45,334 bases of DNA from CAYOYK01 sp964408185 (GTDB lineage Bacteria; Bacillota; Clostridia; Christensenellales; Aristaeellaceae), in NCBI GenBank assembly GCA_964408185.1, contig CAYOYK010000019.1, positions 1 to 45,334 on the forward strand, read 5' to 3'. The position numbers were made by a program, and so were the translations under genes. Every line of letters starts with the position of its first letter. Within the stretch, counting starts at the first letter, position 1. The notes below the pieces were generated by a model. It did not search any database. It saw only the letters and a program-made list of their open reading frames with translations, and was not told the origin of the DNA. This document shows, one piece after another, positions 1 through 7,486 of the stretch.

Positions 1-558
1 GGGACACCAGTTGATAATGCGGTCGCCGCGATAGATCAGCCCTTTATCGTACAGCTTGACAAACACTTCCCGCACAGCCTCGTTGCAGCCCTCGTCCATG
101 GTAAAGCGCTCGCGGCTCCAATCGCAGCTTGCGCCCAGACGGCGCTGCTGCAGGTTGATGCGGTCGCCGTACTGTTTTTTCCAATCCCACGCGCGCTTCA
201 GGAAGCCCTCGCGGCCCACCTGCTCCTTGGTGAGGCCCTCGGCGGCCATCTTTTCCACCACCTTCACCTCGGTGGCGATGGACGCATGGTCGGTGCCCGG
301 CAGCCAGAGGGTCGGGTCGCCCTTCATGCGGTGATAGCGGACGGGCGCGTCCTGCAGCAGGCAGTCCATGGCGTGCCCCATGTGCAGCTGCCCGGTGATG
401 TTGGGGGGCGGCATCACAATGGTGAAGGGCTTTTTGCCCTCCACGCGGTGCGCCTCAAACGCGCCGCTCTCCTCCCACATTTTGTAGAGCCGCTCCTCAA
501 TTTGCTGGGGAGCGTACACCTTGTCCATCTCAAATGTCTTTTCGCAGTGCTCGCACAT
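1..558 (-). CDS. valS: Valine--tRNA ligase, N-terminal part (runs off the left edge)
   Basis: This enzyme charges tRNA-Val with valine in the cytoplasm. Only the first 186 codons are present. The Rossmann-fold start is clear: a PPPNITGQLHMGHA stretch carries the class I HIGH-type signature about 50 residues in, followed by LWLPGTDHASIATE and the DWSRERFTMDEG segment typical of ValS. I chose the ATG at 558 because GGAGG lies nine bases upstream; an ATG at 567 sits directly on that ribosome binding site, and an ATG at 528 in the same frame has no good site. It follows the small membrane protein gene by 18 bases, and both lie downstream of the T-box leader, so expression should rise when tRNA-Val is uncharged. 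The identification is firm; the rest of the gene lies outside the window. Confidence 0.95.
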   Translation of the reverse strand, partial: MCEHCEKTFEMDKVYAPQQIEERLYKMWEESGAFEAHRVEGKKPFTIVMPPPNITGQLHMGHAMDCLLQDAPVRYHRMKGDPTLWLPGTDHASIATEVKVVEKMAAEGLTKEQVGREGFLKRAWDWKKQYGDRINLQQRRLGASCDWSRERFTMDEGCNEAVREVFVKLYDKGLIYRGDRIINWCP

Positions 559-576
559 TGATTTCATCCTCCGTCT

Positions 577-798
577 TTACAGGTTGGGGAACACATCCAG
601 CAGAATCAGCGCGCCGACCAGCGCCATGACAAGACCGCCGATTTTGAGCGGGACCGCCCATTTGCGCGCCTTGGCCTCGTCGTCACGGAACACCTGCCTG
701 CACAGCCGTTCCGCGCCGAAGCCCAGCGCGGCGCCGACAGCCAGCAGCGCGACGCCCGGCACGCTGAGGCGGGAGAGAACTTTTTCGCCATACGTCAC
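577..798 (-). CDS. Small two-helix membrane protein between the T-box and valS
   Basis: This 73-residue protein of unknown function is predicted to span the membrane twice (about residues 13-30 and 52-70), joined by a short charged loop (RQVFRDDEAKARKW). I place the start at the GTG at 798, giving a protein that begins MTYGEKVLSR, because an AAGGGGG ribosome site lies nine bases upstream. The longer reading frame upstream runs through the T-box terminator and cannot be the real start. The gene lies between the T-box leader and valS and ends 18 bases before valS, so it should be induced with the synthetase. I do not recognise the family. A chance frame is unlikely given the hydrophobic pattern, the ribosome site and the tight spacing. 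Confidence 0.65.
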   Translation of the reverse strand: MTYGEKVLSRLSVPGVALLAVGAALGFGAERLCRQVFRDDEAKARKWAVPLKIGGLVMALVGALILLDVFPNL

Positions 799-822
799 GA
801 GGATGCGCCCCCTTTCGGTGCT

Positions 823-863
823 AAAAAAACACGAAGCCGCTCTGTCCGTAAGGACGGAGCGGC
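823..863 (-). terminator. Intrinsic terminator of the T-box leader
   Basis: The stem pairs GCCGCTCCGTCC with GGACAGAGCGGC around a TTAC loop and is followed on the minus strand by TTCGTG and seven T residues. The 5' arm overlaps the T-box core region, as expected for switching between terminator and antiterminator. Confidence 0.9.
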
Positions 864-1062
864 TCCGTGGTACCACCTTGCTTTGCAGGTTGCCCTGCCT
901 CGAAGCACGCTATCGGATGCGAACCGGCGACGCTAACGCATTGCGCTCACGCCGCGCCCTCCCAAGCGACCTTCCGCACGCCCGCAACGCCAAACGGTCT
1001 TTCAGCCGACGAACCGTTCTCTCTGAGGCGCGGAATTGCGTACTCCTCTTGTTCAAAGGGGT
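823..1062 (-). promoter_or_regulatory. T-box leader (tRNA-Val responsive) of the small membrane protein-valS unit
   Basis: Read on the minus strand, the leader shows the T-box parts in order: a GAGGAGTA element, an AGAGA element, a GCTGAAAGACC distal segment, and the core AAGGTGGTACCACGG (865-879) that binds the tRNA acceptor end. It ends in a strong terminator. A TTCCGC/GCGGAA helix places the likely specifier just after GCGGAAG, where GTC, a valine codon, is read (968-970). Valine specificity fits valS downstream; the exact specifier register is inferred from that helix. The leader starts about 20 bases after rpmF with no clear promoter between, so it may also act as an attenuator inside a yceD-rpmF-valS transcript. 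Confidence 0.9.
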
Positions 1063-1082
1063 GGTTTGTTCAGGTAGAGCGC

Positions 1083-1277
1083 TTACGCGTTCTCCTTTTT
1101 CTCGGTCATGTCAACGACCTGCTTGCCGTTGTAATAACCGCAATGCTTGCACACACGATGGGACAGCTTTTTCTGATGGCACTGCGGGCATTCCACGATG
1201 CCGGGCAGGCTGAGCTTCCAGTTGGCGCGACGGCTGCGGCCGCGAGCCTTGGATACTTTCCCTTTGGGAAGAGCCAT
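1083..1277 (-). CDS. rpmF: 50S ribosomal protein L32
   Basis: L32 is a 64-residue zinc-binding protein of the large ribosomal subunit. The MALPKGKVSKARGRSRR start is characteristic, and the zinc ribbon is intact with two CxxC-type pairs (CPQC and CKHC). The start at 1277 has an AGGAGG site seven bases upstream. It lies two bases after yceD, the usual yceD-rpmF arrangement in bacteria, and is driven by the same consensus promoter at 1819-1847. The intact zinc-ligand set makes this the C+ type of L32. Confidence 0.97.
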   Translation of the reverse strand: MALPKGKVSKARGRSRRANWKLSLPGIVECPQCHQKKLSHRVCKHCGYYNGKQVVDMTEKKENA

Positions 1278-1279
1278 AT

Positions 1280-1789
1280 CTACACCTCCTCTTCCTTGTT
1301 GAACAACCGTTCCAAATCCTTGAACGGATGCTGTACGGACGCGGATTCGTCGTCCGCGTCGCGGGGCATGCGCTGTTGATACTGCTGCCACTCCTCGGTC
1401 CCTTTGCAGTTTGGGCTGCAAACGAAGCGCAGGGGCAGGTTGAGCATCACAAGGGTCAATGCCATGGGTTCGAGGTCGAGCTTGCCGCCCTCGTAGGGGA
1501 AGGCCTCGTCGTCCTCCCGCGCGTCCTTGCGGAACTGCTCGCGGAAATCGACCTGCATGTCCGCGCTGGCGGGGCCCATGCACAAGGCGCAGGCGGCCGA
1601 CGCGGCGGTGCTCAGATGGCCCTCCAGCTCCACCACGCCTTCGTCAAGCGCCATGAAGCGGCCTTGCAGCGCGACCGGCTCGAACCGGACGGTCTCGCCC
1701 AGCACGTCCTGAGGGGGCAGAGCAACGGTCTCCTCAAAGGGAAACGAGCTGCCCGGCGTCTTGAGCGCCTTGGATACATCCAGACTCAT
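1280..1789 (-). CDS. yceD: YceD/DUF177 family protein
   Basis: This 169-residue protein belongs to the YceD (DUF177) family, found next to rpmF in most bacteria and linked to ribosomal RNA or large-subunit metabolism. The typical cysteine pattern is visible: CALCMG in the middle and CSPNCKG near the C-terminus, which may bind a metal. The start at 1789 follows AGGAGG with six bases between; the frame stays open upstream but has no better start. It is the first gene after the 1819-1847 promoter and ends two bases before rpmF. The family assignment is good; its precise biochemical role is not settled. Confidence 0.88.
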   Translation of the reverse strand: MSLDVSKALKTPGSSFPFEETVALPPQDVLGETVRFEPVALQGRFMALDEGVVELEGHLSTAASAACALCMGPASADMQVDFREQFRKDAREDDEAFPYEGGKLDLEPMALTLVMLNLPLRFVCSPNCKGTEEWQQYQQRMPRDADDESASVQHPFKDLERLFNKEEEV

Positions 1790-1818
1790 AGGCACCTCCT
1801 CAAACGTGACCAAGCTGT

Positions 1819-1847
1819 ATTATACGTGCCATTGGCCCTTTTGTCAA
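1819..1847 (-). promoter_or_regulatory. Consensus sigma-A promoter of yceD-rpmF
   Basis: TTGACA (1842-1847) and TATAAT (1819-1824) match the consensus perfectly with a 17-base spacer. The start of transcription falls about 25 bases before the yceD ATG. Confidence 0.9.
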
Positions 1848-1869
1848 TGAAAAAATTATCGCCGCGGCC

Positions 1870-3075
1870 TCAGTCTACAATCGGGCGGCCCTCCACAATG
1901 GCCAGCGTGTCGCGCGCAATCACAATCTCCTCGTCCGTGGGGATCACGCAGATTTTCACATTGCTGTCGTCGGTGGAAATCACGGTCTCGTCGCGGGTGT
2001 TGTTTTTTTCGGGGTCGAGCTTCGCGCCCAGATACTCAAAGCCCTGCATCACGCGCTCGCGCAGGCGCATGTTGTTCTCGCCGATGCCGGCGGTAAACAC
2101 AATCACGTCCACGCCGCCCATCTCGGCCGCGTACGCGCCGATGTACTTGCGGATGCCCCAGACCAGCATATCCCGCGCGATGATGGCGCGCTCGTCGCCC
2201 TTATCGGCAGCGGCGTCGATATCCCGCATGTCGCTGCTGATGCCGCTGATGCCCAGCAGGCCGGACTTCTTGTTCATCATGGTCAGCACGTCGTCCACGC
2301 TCATGTGCTCATTGTTGGCGATGTACTGCACAACGGTCGCGTCCACGGTGCCGCAGCGGGTGCCCATCAACACGCCCTCCAGCGGCGCGATGCCCATGCT
2401 GGTATCCAAGCATTTGCCGTCCAGCACGGCGGCGAGGCTGGAGCCGTTGCCCAAGTGGCAGGTGATCACACGGCTGTGCGCGCGGTCCATGCCGAGGAAA
2501 TCGCACACGCGCTTGCTTACGTAGCGGTGGCTCGTGCCGTGGAAGCCGTAGCGGCGCACATGCAGCTTGTCGTAATACTCCATGGGCACGCCGTAGAGAT
2601 AGCTCTTTTTGGGCATGGTCTGATGGAAGGCGGTATCAAACACGGCCACGTTGGGCGTGCCCGGCATGACCTTCTCGCAGGCCTCGATGCCCATGAGGTT
2701 GGCGGGGTTGTGCAGGGGGCCGAGCGGGATGTTCTCGCGGATGGCGGCCTTGACCTGATCGTCAATGCGCACGCTGGCGGTGAAGGCCTCGCCGCCGTGC
2801 AGCACGCGGTGGCCGACCGCGCCGATCTCGTCCATGGACTTGAGCGCGCCCTTCTCCGGGTCAAGCAGCGCCTTGAGCATCCACTCGATGCCTGCGGTGT
2901 GATCCTTCATGGGGGTTTCAAGGTCGTAGACCTGCCCGCCCGCCTTTTGGTTGATGTGGCTGCCCTCGATGCCGATGCGCTCCACAAGGCCCTTGGCGAG
3001 CAGCTTTTCGCCGTCCATATCGATCAGCTGATACTTCAGGGAGGAGGAGCCCGCGTTCAAAATCAATACTTTCAT
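1870..3075 (-). CDS. ackA: Acetate kinase
   Basis: Acetate kinase converts acetyl phosphate and ADP to acetate and ATP, the last step of fermentative acetate production. The 401-residue length is normal. The N-terminal MKVLILNAGSSSLKYQL stretch is the first acetate kinase signature, and the second (RYGFHGTSHRYVS) and the phosphate-binding HLGNGSSLAA segment follow. The C-terminal part contains FTAGIGENN, which helps form the nucleotide site. It starts 11 bases after pta, so the two form an operon turning acetyl-CoA into acetate and ATP. Confidence 0.98.
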   Translation of the reverse strand: MKVLILNAGSSSLKYQLIDMDGEKLLAKGLVERIGIEGSHINQKAGGQVYDLETPMKDHTAGIEWMLKALLDPEKGALKSMDEIGAVGHRVLHGGEAFTASVRIDDQVKAAIRENIPLGPLHNPANLMGIEACEKVMPGTPNVAVFDTAFHQTMPKKSYLYGVPMEYYDKLHVRRYGFHGTSHRYVSKRVCDFLGMDRAHSRVITCHLGNGSSLAAVLDGKCLDTSMGIAPLEGVLMGTRCGTVDATVVQYIANNEHMSVDDVLTMMNKKSGLLGISGISSDMRDIDAAADKGDERAIIARDMLVWGIRKYIGAYAAEMGGVDVIVFTAGIGENNMRLRERVMQGFEYLGAKLDPEKNNTRDETVISTDDSNVKICVIPTDEEIVIARDTLAIVEGRPIVD

Positions 3076-3086
3076 CGTCTGTCTCC

Positions 3087-4094
3087 TTACGCCTGCGCCT
3101 TTACGGCGACCACGGCCACCGTGCCGACGATATCATCCACGGAGCAGCCGCGGCTCAGATCGTTGACCGGCTTGGCGAGGCCCTGCAAAATGGGGCCGAT
3201 GGCGCTGGCGTTGCCGAAGCGCTGCACCAGCTTGTAGCCGATGTTGCCCGCCTGCAGATCCGGGAAGATAAGCACGTTGGCGTGGCCCGCCACGGTGCTG
3301 CCGGGAGCCTTGAGCGCGCCGACGCTGGGCACGAGGGCCGCGTCCGCCTGCAGCTCGCCGTCGCAATCCAAATCAGGAGCAAGCTCATGCACCTTGGCGG
3401 TAGCCTCCTGCACCTTGGTCACGTTATCGTGCTTGGCGCTGCCCNNNNNNNNNNTGGTGGAGAACGACAGCATGGCGACGTGCGGCTCCATGCCGGTCAT
3501 CTGCTTGGCGGTCTGCGCGCTGGCGATGGCGATGGCGGCCAGCTCGTCCGCGGAGGGATCGGGGATCACCGCGCAATCGCCGAACACGAGCACGCCGTGA
3601 TCGCCGTACTGCGTGGCGGGGGATTCCACCAAGAAGGAGCCGCTCACGCAGCTGATGCCGGGGGCCGTTTTGATGATTTGCAGCGCCGGGCGCAGCACGT
3701 TGCCGGTGGAGTTGATCGCGCCGGCGACCATGCCGTCCGCGTCGCCCATTTTCACCATCATGGTGCCGTAGTAGAGCGTATTGCCAGTCACAAGCTCGGC
3801 GGCCTGTTCGGGGGTCATGCCCTTGGCCTTGCGCAGCTCGTAAAGCGAGCTGGCGTAAGCGGCGGTCTTATCGCTGGTCTTGGGATCGACAAGGCTCACC
3901 CCGGTCAGATCGGTGTTGGTCTCGGCGGCCACCTTGCGGATCTCGGCCTCGCTGCCCAGCAGCGTCACGCTGGCGACGCCCTCGTCCACGATCTTTCTGC
4001 TGGCCTGTACGGTGCGGGGCTCGGAGCCCTCGGCCAATACGATGTGCTTGACGTTCTGCTTGGCGGTCTGCTTGATTTTCTCAATGATAGACAT
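3087..4094 (-). CDS. pta: Phosphate acetyltransferase (contains the assembly gap)
   Basis: Pta converts acetyl-CoA and phosphate to acetyl phosphate and CoA. The sequence from MSIIEKIKQTAKQ to the C-terminus matches the short, single-domain Pta of about 330 residues, including AEGSEPRTVQASR near the start and the GDADGMVAGAINSTGNVLRPALQ block. GGAGG lies nine bases before the ATG at 4094, and the frame extended upstream has no support. A 10-N gap interrupts the conserved SFST-GSAKHD block. The frame continues after it, so the gene is very likely intact. ackA follows after 11 bases. Confidence 0.96.
   Translation of the reverse strand: MSIIEKIKQTAKQNVKHIVLAEGSEPRTVQASRKIVDEGVASVTLLGSEAEIRKVAAETNTDLTGVSLVDPKTSDKTAAYASSLYELRKAKGMTPEQAAELVTGNTLYYGTMMVKMGDADGMVAGAINSTGNVLRPALQIIKTAPGISCVSGSFLVESPATQYGDHGVLVFGDCAVIPDPSADELAAIAIASAQTAKQMTGMEPHVAMLSFSTXXXXGSAKHDNVTKVQEATAKVHELAPDLDCDGELQADAALVPSVGALKAPGSTVAGHANVLIFPDLQAGNIGYKLVQRFGNASAIGPILQGLAKPVNDLSRGCSVDDIVGTVAVVAVKAQA
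3445..3454. other. Assembly gap of 10 N inside pta
   Basis: Ten Ns lie in the segment coding the conserved FST-K-GSAKH block of Pta. The flanks, read on the minus strand, end in ACC A and resume with G GGC AGC. A single A would restore ACC AAG GGC and the expected lysine, so the missing sequence is probably about one base. Ten leaves the same frame as one. Confidence 0.95.
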
Positions 4095-4146
4095 GGCGGT
4101 TTCCTCCCTTGTATGGTACAATGGCATTTGCATACGCAACCAAAAT

Positions 4147-4175
4147 ATTATACACCGTTTGAGCCGGAAAAGAAA
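4147..4175 (-). promoter_or_regulatory. Probable promoter of pta-ackA
   Basis: A perfect TATAAT (4147-4152) lies about 50 bases before the pta start in an AT-rich patch between divergent genes. The -35 at the right distance (TTTCTT, 4170-4175) is poor. No confident plus-strand promoter for tmcAL could be picked in the same patch. Confidence 0.45.
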
Positions 4176-4186
4176 GGGTGAGCGGC

Positions 4187-5809
4187 ATGAAAAACGCATT
4201 TGCGACAGTTCCCGTCGTGGGGATTGTATGCGAGTACGATCCGTTTCACCGCGGTCACGCGCGGCAGATCGCGCAAATACGGGCGCGGCTGCCCGGCGCG
4301 GCCATCGTGTGCGTGATGAGCGGGCCGTTCACCCAGCGGGGCGCGGCGGCTTTGTTTTCGCCCGCCTTCCGGGCGGAGCGGGCGCTGTGCGCCGGAGCGG
4401 ATGCCGTGCTGGAGCTGCCCTGCCTGTTTGCCGTGCGCGAAGCGGAGCATTTTGCGCTGGGCGGCGTATCGATCCTGCAGCAGCTTGGTTTTGTAACGCA
4501 TATCAGCTTCGGTTGCGAGGCGGAGGACCTCGCCCCCCTGCGGCAAGCCGCCGAGCTGATGGAGCGCGAGCCCGACCGCTTTCGCGCCGCCGTGCGCGAG
4601 GCCCAGCGCGACGGCCGCAGCTACGCGGCGGCGCAGGGCGCGGCGCTTGCTGCCCTTTTGCCGAGCGCCGACGCAAGCGCGTTTGCGCTGCCCAACAATA
4701 TTTTGGCCATCAGCTACCTGCGCGCGGTCATCCGGCTGGGCGCGGCGCTGGAGCCTCTCCCTGTGCGGCGCGAGGGGGATTACCACGCGCGGGAACTTCC
4801 CGGCGCGGGCGTGGCAGGCATAGCGACGTGCACGCCCGTGGAGCACGTGGGCGCGGAGGCGCGGGTGCCCGCAGAGCGCGCAGGTGCGCAGGCGCGGGTG
4901 CTCGCGGAACGCACAGACGCGGAGGCGCGGGTACTCGCGGAACGCGCAGGCACGGAGGCGCGGGCTCCCTTGGAACGCACTAGCACGCAGGCGCGAGTGC
5001 TTGCGGAGTGCGCAGGCGCGGAGGCGCGGGTGCTTGCGGAGGGCACAGGCGCGGAGGCGCGGGCTCCCTTGGAACGCACTAGCACGCAGGCGCGAGTGCT
5101 TGCGGAGGGCACAGGCGCGGAGGTGCGGGTGCCCATGGAACGCGCAAGCGCGGAAGCGCGGGTGCTCGCGGAGCGCACAGCCGCGGCGCATCCCGGCACA
5201 GGCGCGGCGGGCTGTTTGCGGCCCGCCTCCTCCCTGCCCGACACTTTGCCCGGCGCGGGCGCGGTGCGCGCGGCGTATTTGTCGGGCGACCGCACCGGGG
5301 CGGACGCTGCCTGCGGCTATTCTTTGCCGGACGAGCCCGTCTGCCGTCCCGACGCGCTGGACGCCGCGCTGCTGTACCGCTTGCGCGGCATGAGCGCCGA
5401 TCGGCTCGCCGCCCTGCCGGATTGCACCGAGGGCCTCGAAAACCGCCTGTATGCCGCTGCCCGCGAGGCGACCGACCGAGGCGAGCTGCTGGCCCTGCTC
5501 AAGACCAAGCGCTACGCCTACGCGCGGCTGAGCCGCCTTGTCTGCCACGCGCTGCTGGATATGCCGCAAGCCCTGCTGGATGACATCCCCCTGCCGCCCT
5601 ACGCGCGGCTGCTGGGCCTGCGCAAATCCAGCAACGCTGTTCTGCGCGGGCTTGCGCAGACCGGCCTGCCGATCGTCTCCAAGCCGGCGGACGGCCCGAC
5701 CGCCGACCCGTGCTATCGGCTGGACGAGCGCGCTTACGACCTGTGGGCGCTGGGCGCGGGCCTACCCGCCGGGCTGATGTACCGCGCGCCCGTTTTCACG
5801 CTGGATTAA
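4187..5809 (+). CDS. tmcAL: tRNA(Met) cytidine acetate ligase, with an in-frame repeat insertion
   Basis: TmcAL uses acetate and ATP to make N4-acetylcytidine at the wobble base of elongator tRNA-Met. The N-terminal GIVCEYDPFHRGHARQI carries the HxGH nucleotidyltransferase signature, followed by VMSGPFTQRGAAALF and LPNNILAISYLRA, all typical of the family (DUF795). The protein is 540 residues against about 400 in most homologues. The excess is a block of roughly 125 residues between the YHARELPG segment and the GAGAVRAAYLSGD segment, which corresponds to the usual SATAIR region; ten 11-residue repeats fill most of it. The ATG at 4187 is preferred over a GTG at 4178 because AAAGGG lies eight bases upstream. 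The enzyme core looks complete, so the insert probably forms a surface loop. Confidence 0.88.
   Translation: MKNAFATVPVVGIVCEYDPFHRGHARQIAQIRARLPGAAIVCVMSGPFTQRGAAALFSPAFRAERALCAGADAVLELPCLFAVREAEHFALGGVSILQQLGFVTHISFGCEAEDLAPLRQAAELMEREPDRFRAAVREAQRDGRSYAAAQGAALAALLPSADASAFALPNNILAISYLRAVIRLGAALEPLPVRREGDYHARELPGAGVAGIATCTPVEHVGAEARVPAERAGAQARVLAERTDAEARVLAERAGTEARAPLERTSTQARVLAECAGAEARVLAEGTGAEARAPLERTSTQARVLAEGTGAEVRVPMERASAEARVLAERTAAAHPGTGAAGCLRPASSLPDTLPGAGAVRAAYLSGDRTGADAACGYSLPDEPVCRPDALDAALLYRLRGMSADRLAALPDCTEGLENRLYAAAREATDRGELLALLKTKRYAYARLSRLVCHALLDMPQALLDDIPLPPYARLLGLRKSSNAVLRGLAQTGLPIVSKPADGPTADPCYRLDERAYDLWALGAGLPAGLMYRAPVFTLD
4847..5176 (+). repeat. Ten tandem 33-bp repeats inside tmcAL
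   Basis: The array spans exactly 330 bp and codes ten 11-residue units of the form xGAEARVLAER (G may be D or S, E may be Q, L may be P). There is a higher-order period of 99 bp: units 4-5 and 7-8 share a stretch of over 40 identical bases, so blocks of three units were duplicated recently. The repeat keeps the tmcAL frame open throughout. Confidence 0.95.
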
Positions 5810-5830
5810 GCGAACGGCTCAGGCCCAAAC

Positions 5831-5877
5831 AAAAAGGCGAACTATTTCCAACAAAAATTGGATATGGTTCGCTTTTT
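5831..5877. terminator. Bidirectional terminator between tmcAL and the coiled-coil gene
   Basis: GCGAAC pairs with GTTCGC and an inner CCAA pairs with TTGG around an A-rich loop. AAAAA flanks one side and TTTTT the other, so the hairpin can end transcription from both converging genes. Confidence 0.88.
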
Positions 5878-5899
5878 CTAATCATGTTGTCCGCTTCAT

Positions 5900-6826
5900 C
5901 TATTTCGTTTTCAGCGCCTCCCACAGCAGTTGAAACCCGCTGCCCGGATACTCCTCCCGGAAGGCTCTCACCGCTTGCTCTGCCTCGTCCCGCGTCGCTG
6001 CGCCGTCCAGATACGCCGCCACGCTCTTCTGCGCGGTCTGGAACGCGGCCGCCTCCCGCCTCAGCGCCTGATATTGCCGTCGCAGCGCCGTTTGCCGGGC
6101 ATCCTCCGGGGCGGGCAGCTTACCGAGCGGCGACGCGCGCTCCAGCAACCCGCTCCACTCCGTTTGCGATGTTGCCTGCACCGCGCCAGCCAGCGCAGAC
6201 TGCGCGGCTTCCCGTCGGGGCTGCGCGGTCTGCGCAAGCGCAAGGGCGCTTTGCGTCTGCGTCAGCTCGTCCGCGAGCGCGTCGCGCTCCTGCGTCAGCT
6301 TGGCTTGCGCGTCCTGTGCGGCCTGTGCGGCCTCCCGCTGGCGTGTCAGCTCGTCCGCGAGCGCGTCGCGCTCCTGCGTCAGCTTGGCTTGCGCGTCCTG
6401 TGCGGCCTGTGTGGCCTCCCGCTGGCGCGTCAGCTCGTCCGCAAGCGCGTCGCGCTCCTGCGTCAGCTTGGCTTGCGCGTCCCGCGCGGCCTGTGTGGCC
6501 TCGTCCCGCTGGGCAAGCGCCTGTTCCAGCGCCTCGGCGGTTGTCTGCGCGTCCGCCGCCCACGCCGTCGCGTCCGTATCCGCCTGCGCGAGCGCCGCCT
6601 CCAGCTCGTCCCGGCTCGCGCCCAGCGCCGTCAGCAGCTCGTCGCGTTCCGCCTCCGCCGCGCCCAGCCCCTCCCGCGCGCTGCCAAGCTGCCGCGCAAG
6701 CTCGTCCACCTGCCGGCCCTGCAGCTCAAGCTGCTCGGCCTGCCGAACGTTGCTTGACAGAATCAGCCCGCTGACCGCCAGCACCGCCGCCGTTAGAATC
6801 GCCAAGAGCATCGTCGCATGCTTCAC
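5900..6826 (-). CDS. Membrane-anchored coiled-coil protein with 28-residue repeats
   Basis: This 308-residue protein has one N-terminal membrane helix (MLLAILTAAVLAVSGLILSS, about residues 6-25) and then a long Ala/Glu/Gln-rich region predicted to be coiled coil (about residues 27-225). A short globular C-terminal segment ends in GSGFQLLWEALKTK. Three nearly identical 28-residue units of four heptads each (core AKLTQERDALADELT) sit in the middle. The likely topology is a short inner tail, one helix and a rod outside the cell. The GTG at 6826 has an AGGAAGG site and lies downstream of the extended -10 at 6876-6884; the longer frame to 6868 starts next to that promoter and is less likely. The function is unknown. 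Confidence 0.75.
   Translation of the reverse strand: MKHATMLLAILTAAVLAVSGLILSSNVRQAEQLELQGRQVDELARQLGSAREGLGAAEAERDELLTALGASRDELEAALAQADTDATAWAADAQTTAEALEQALAQRDEATQAARDAQAKLTQERDALADELTRQREATQAAQDAQAKLTQERDALADELTRQREAAQAAQDAQAKLTQERDALADELTQTQSALALAQTAQPRREAAQSALAGAVQATSQTEWSGLLERASPLGKLPAPEDARQTALRRQYQALRREAAAFQTAQKSVAAYLDGAATRDEAEQAVRAFREEYPGSGFQLLWEALKTK
6251..6502 (-). repeat. Three tandem 84-bp coding repeats in the coiled-coil gene
   Basis: Three exact-length 84-bp units code EATQAAQDAQAKLTQERDAL plus ADELTRQR, differing at only a few residues. Each unit equals four heptads, so adding or losing one unit keeps the coiled-coil register and changes rod length. Confidence 0.93.
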
Positions 6827-6875
6827 GCCGCGTCGCCTTCCTCCCCGCGCGCGCGCAAAAAGGCGCACTCGCTAT

Positions 6876-6884
6876 ATCATAGCA
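6876..6884 (-). promoter_or_regulatory. Extended -10 promoter of the coiled-coil gene
   Basis: TGCTATGAT on the minus strand is an extended -10 element (TGn then TATGAT). No convincing -35 is present, which extended -10 promoters can tolerate. It lies between scpB and the coiled-coil gene and gives that gene a start of its own. Confidence 0.55.
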
Positions 6885-6919
6885 TATGCGGTGCGCTCGC
6901 TTTGTATGCACACAAATCG

Positions 6920-7486
6920 TCAGGGGATGAGCGGCTCCTCCGACAGCTCGTCCGCAATCGGCGCGTCGGACGGAGCGGCGAAGCCGGCGGGCATCGGGGG
7001 CAGCTCGCGGATATCGCTGATGCCGAAGTGCGCCAGAAACTTGTCTGTCGTGCCGTACAGGATGGGGCGGCCGAGGGCCTCCTTGCGCCCGACCTCGCGG
7101 ATGAGCTGCTTGTGCAGCAGGGATTGGATGGAATAATCGCACTTGACGCCGCGGACCTGCTCCACCTCGCCCTTTGTGACGGGCTGCTTGTAGGCCACCA
7201 CGGCAAGCGTCTCCAGTGCGGTTTGGCTCAGCGTTTGGCGCTGCACGGGCTGCAAAAGGCGCTCCACGTACTGGGCGTATTCGGGGGCGGTGGCGAGCTG
7301 CAAATGGTCGCCGTAGCGGCGCAGGCACACGCCGCGCTCCCCGCCCTGATAGGCGCGCTCCATCTGCTCGACAACGGGCATCAGCTCCATCTCGGTGAGG
7401 CCGAGCGCCTTGGCGATCTCCCCGATGGCCACCGGCTCGCCCGCCACAAACAGCACGGCCTCAATAATCTGCGGTATTTGGTTCAT
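6920..7486 (-). CDS. scpB: Segregation and condensation protein B
   Basis: ScpB is a winged-helix subunit of the SMC-ScpA-ScpB condensin that compacts and segregates the chromosome. The 188-residue sequence has the family's start (IPQIIEAVLFVAGEPV) and the diagnostic TLSQTALETLAVVAYKQPVTKGEVEQVRG region split across its two winged-helix domains, plus GRPILYGTTDKFLAHFG near the end. It overlaps the 3' end of scpA by 26 bases, so the two are translationally coupled. The ATG at 7486 gives the usual start. A TTG two codons upstream is better spaced from a GGAGG and could be the true start. Confidence 0.95.
   Translation of the reverse strand: MNQIPQIIEAVLFVAGEPVAIGEIAKALGLTEMELMPVVEQMERAYQGGERGVCLRRYGDHLQLATAPEYAQYVERLLQPVQRQTLSQTALETLAVVAYKQPVTKGEVEQVRGVKCDYSIQSLLHKQLIREVGRKEALGRPILYGTTDKFLAHFGISDIRELPPMPAGFAAPSDAPIADELSEEPLIP

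Noticed and set aside
1110..1115. TTGACA at the end of rpmF as the -35 of a valS promoter
   Set aside because: No acceptable -10 lies 16-19 bases downstream.
521..1213. A 230-codon plus-strand frame across the T-box region
   Set aside because: It covers a structured T-box leader and the small membrane protein gene in antisense and has no ribosome site.
4148..5569. A minus-strand frame with Arg/Ala/Cys-rich repeats (LRACALRKHPR type) opposite tmcAL
   Set aside because: A 33-bp repeat is periodic in every frame. Only the plus frame joins the TmcAL core on both sides.
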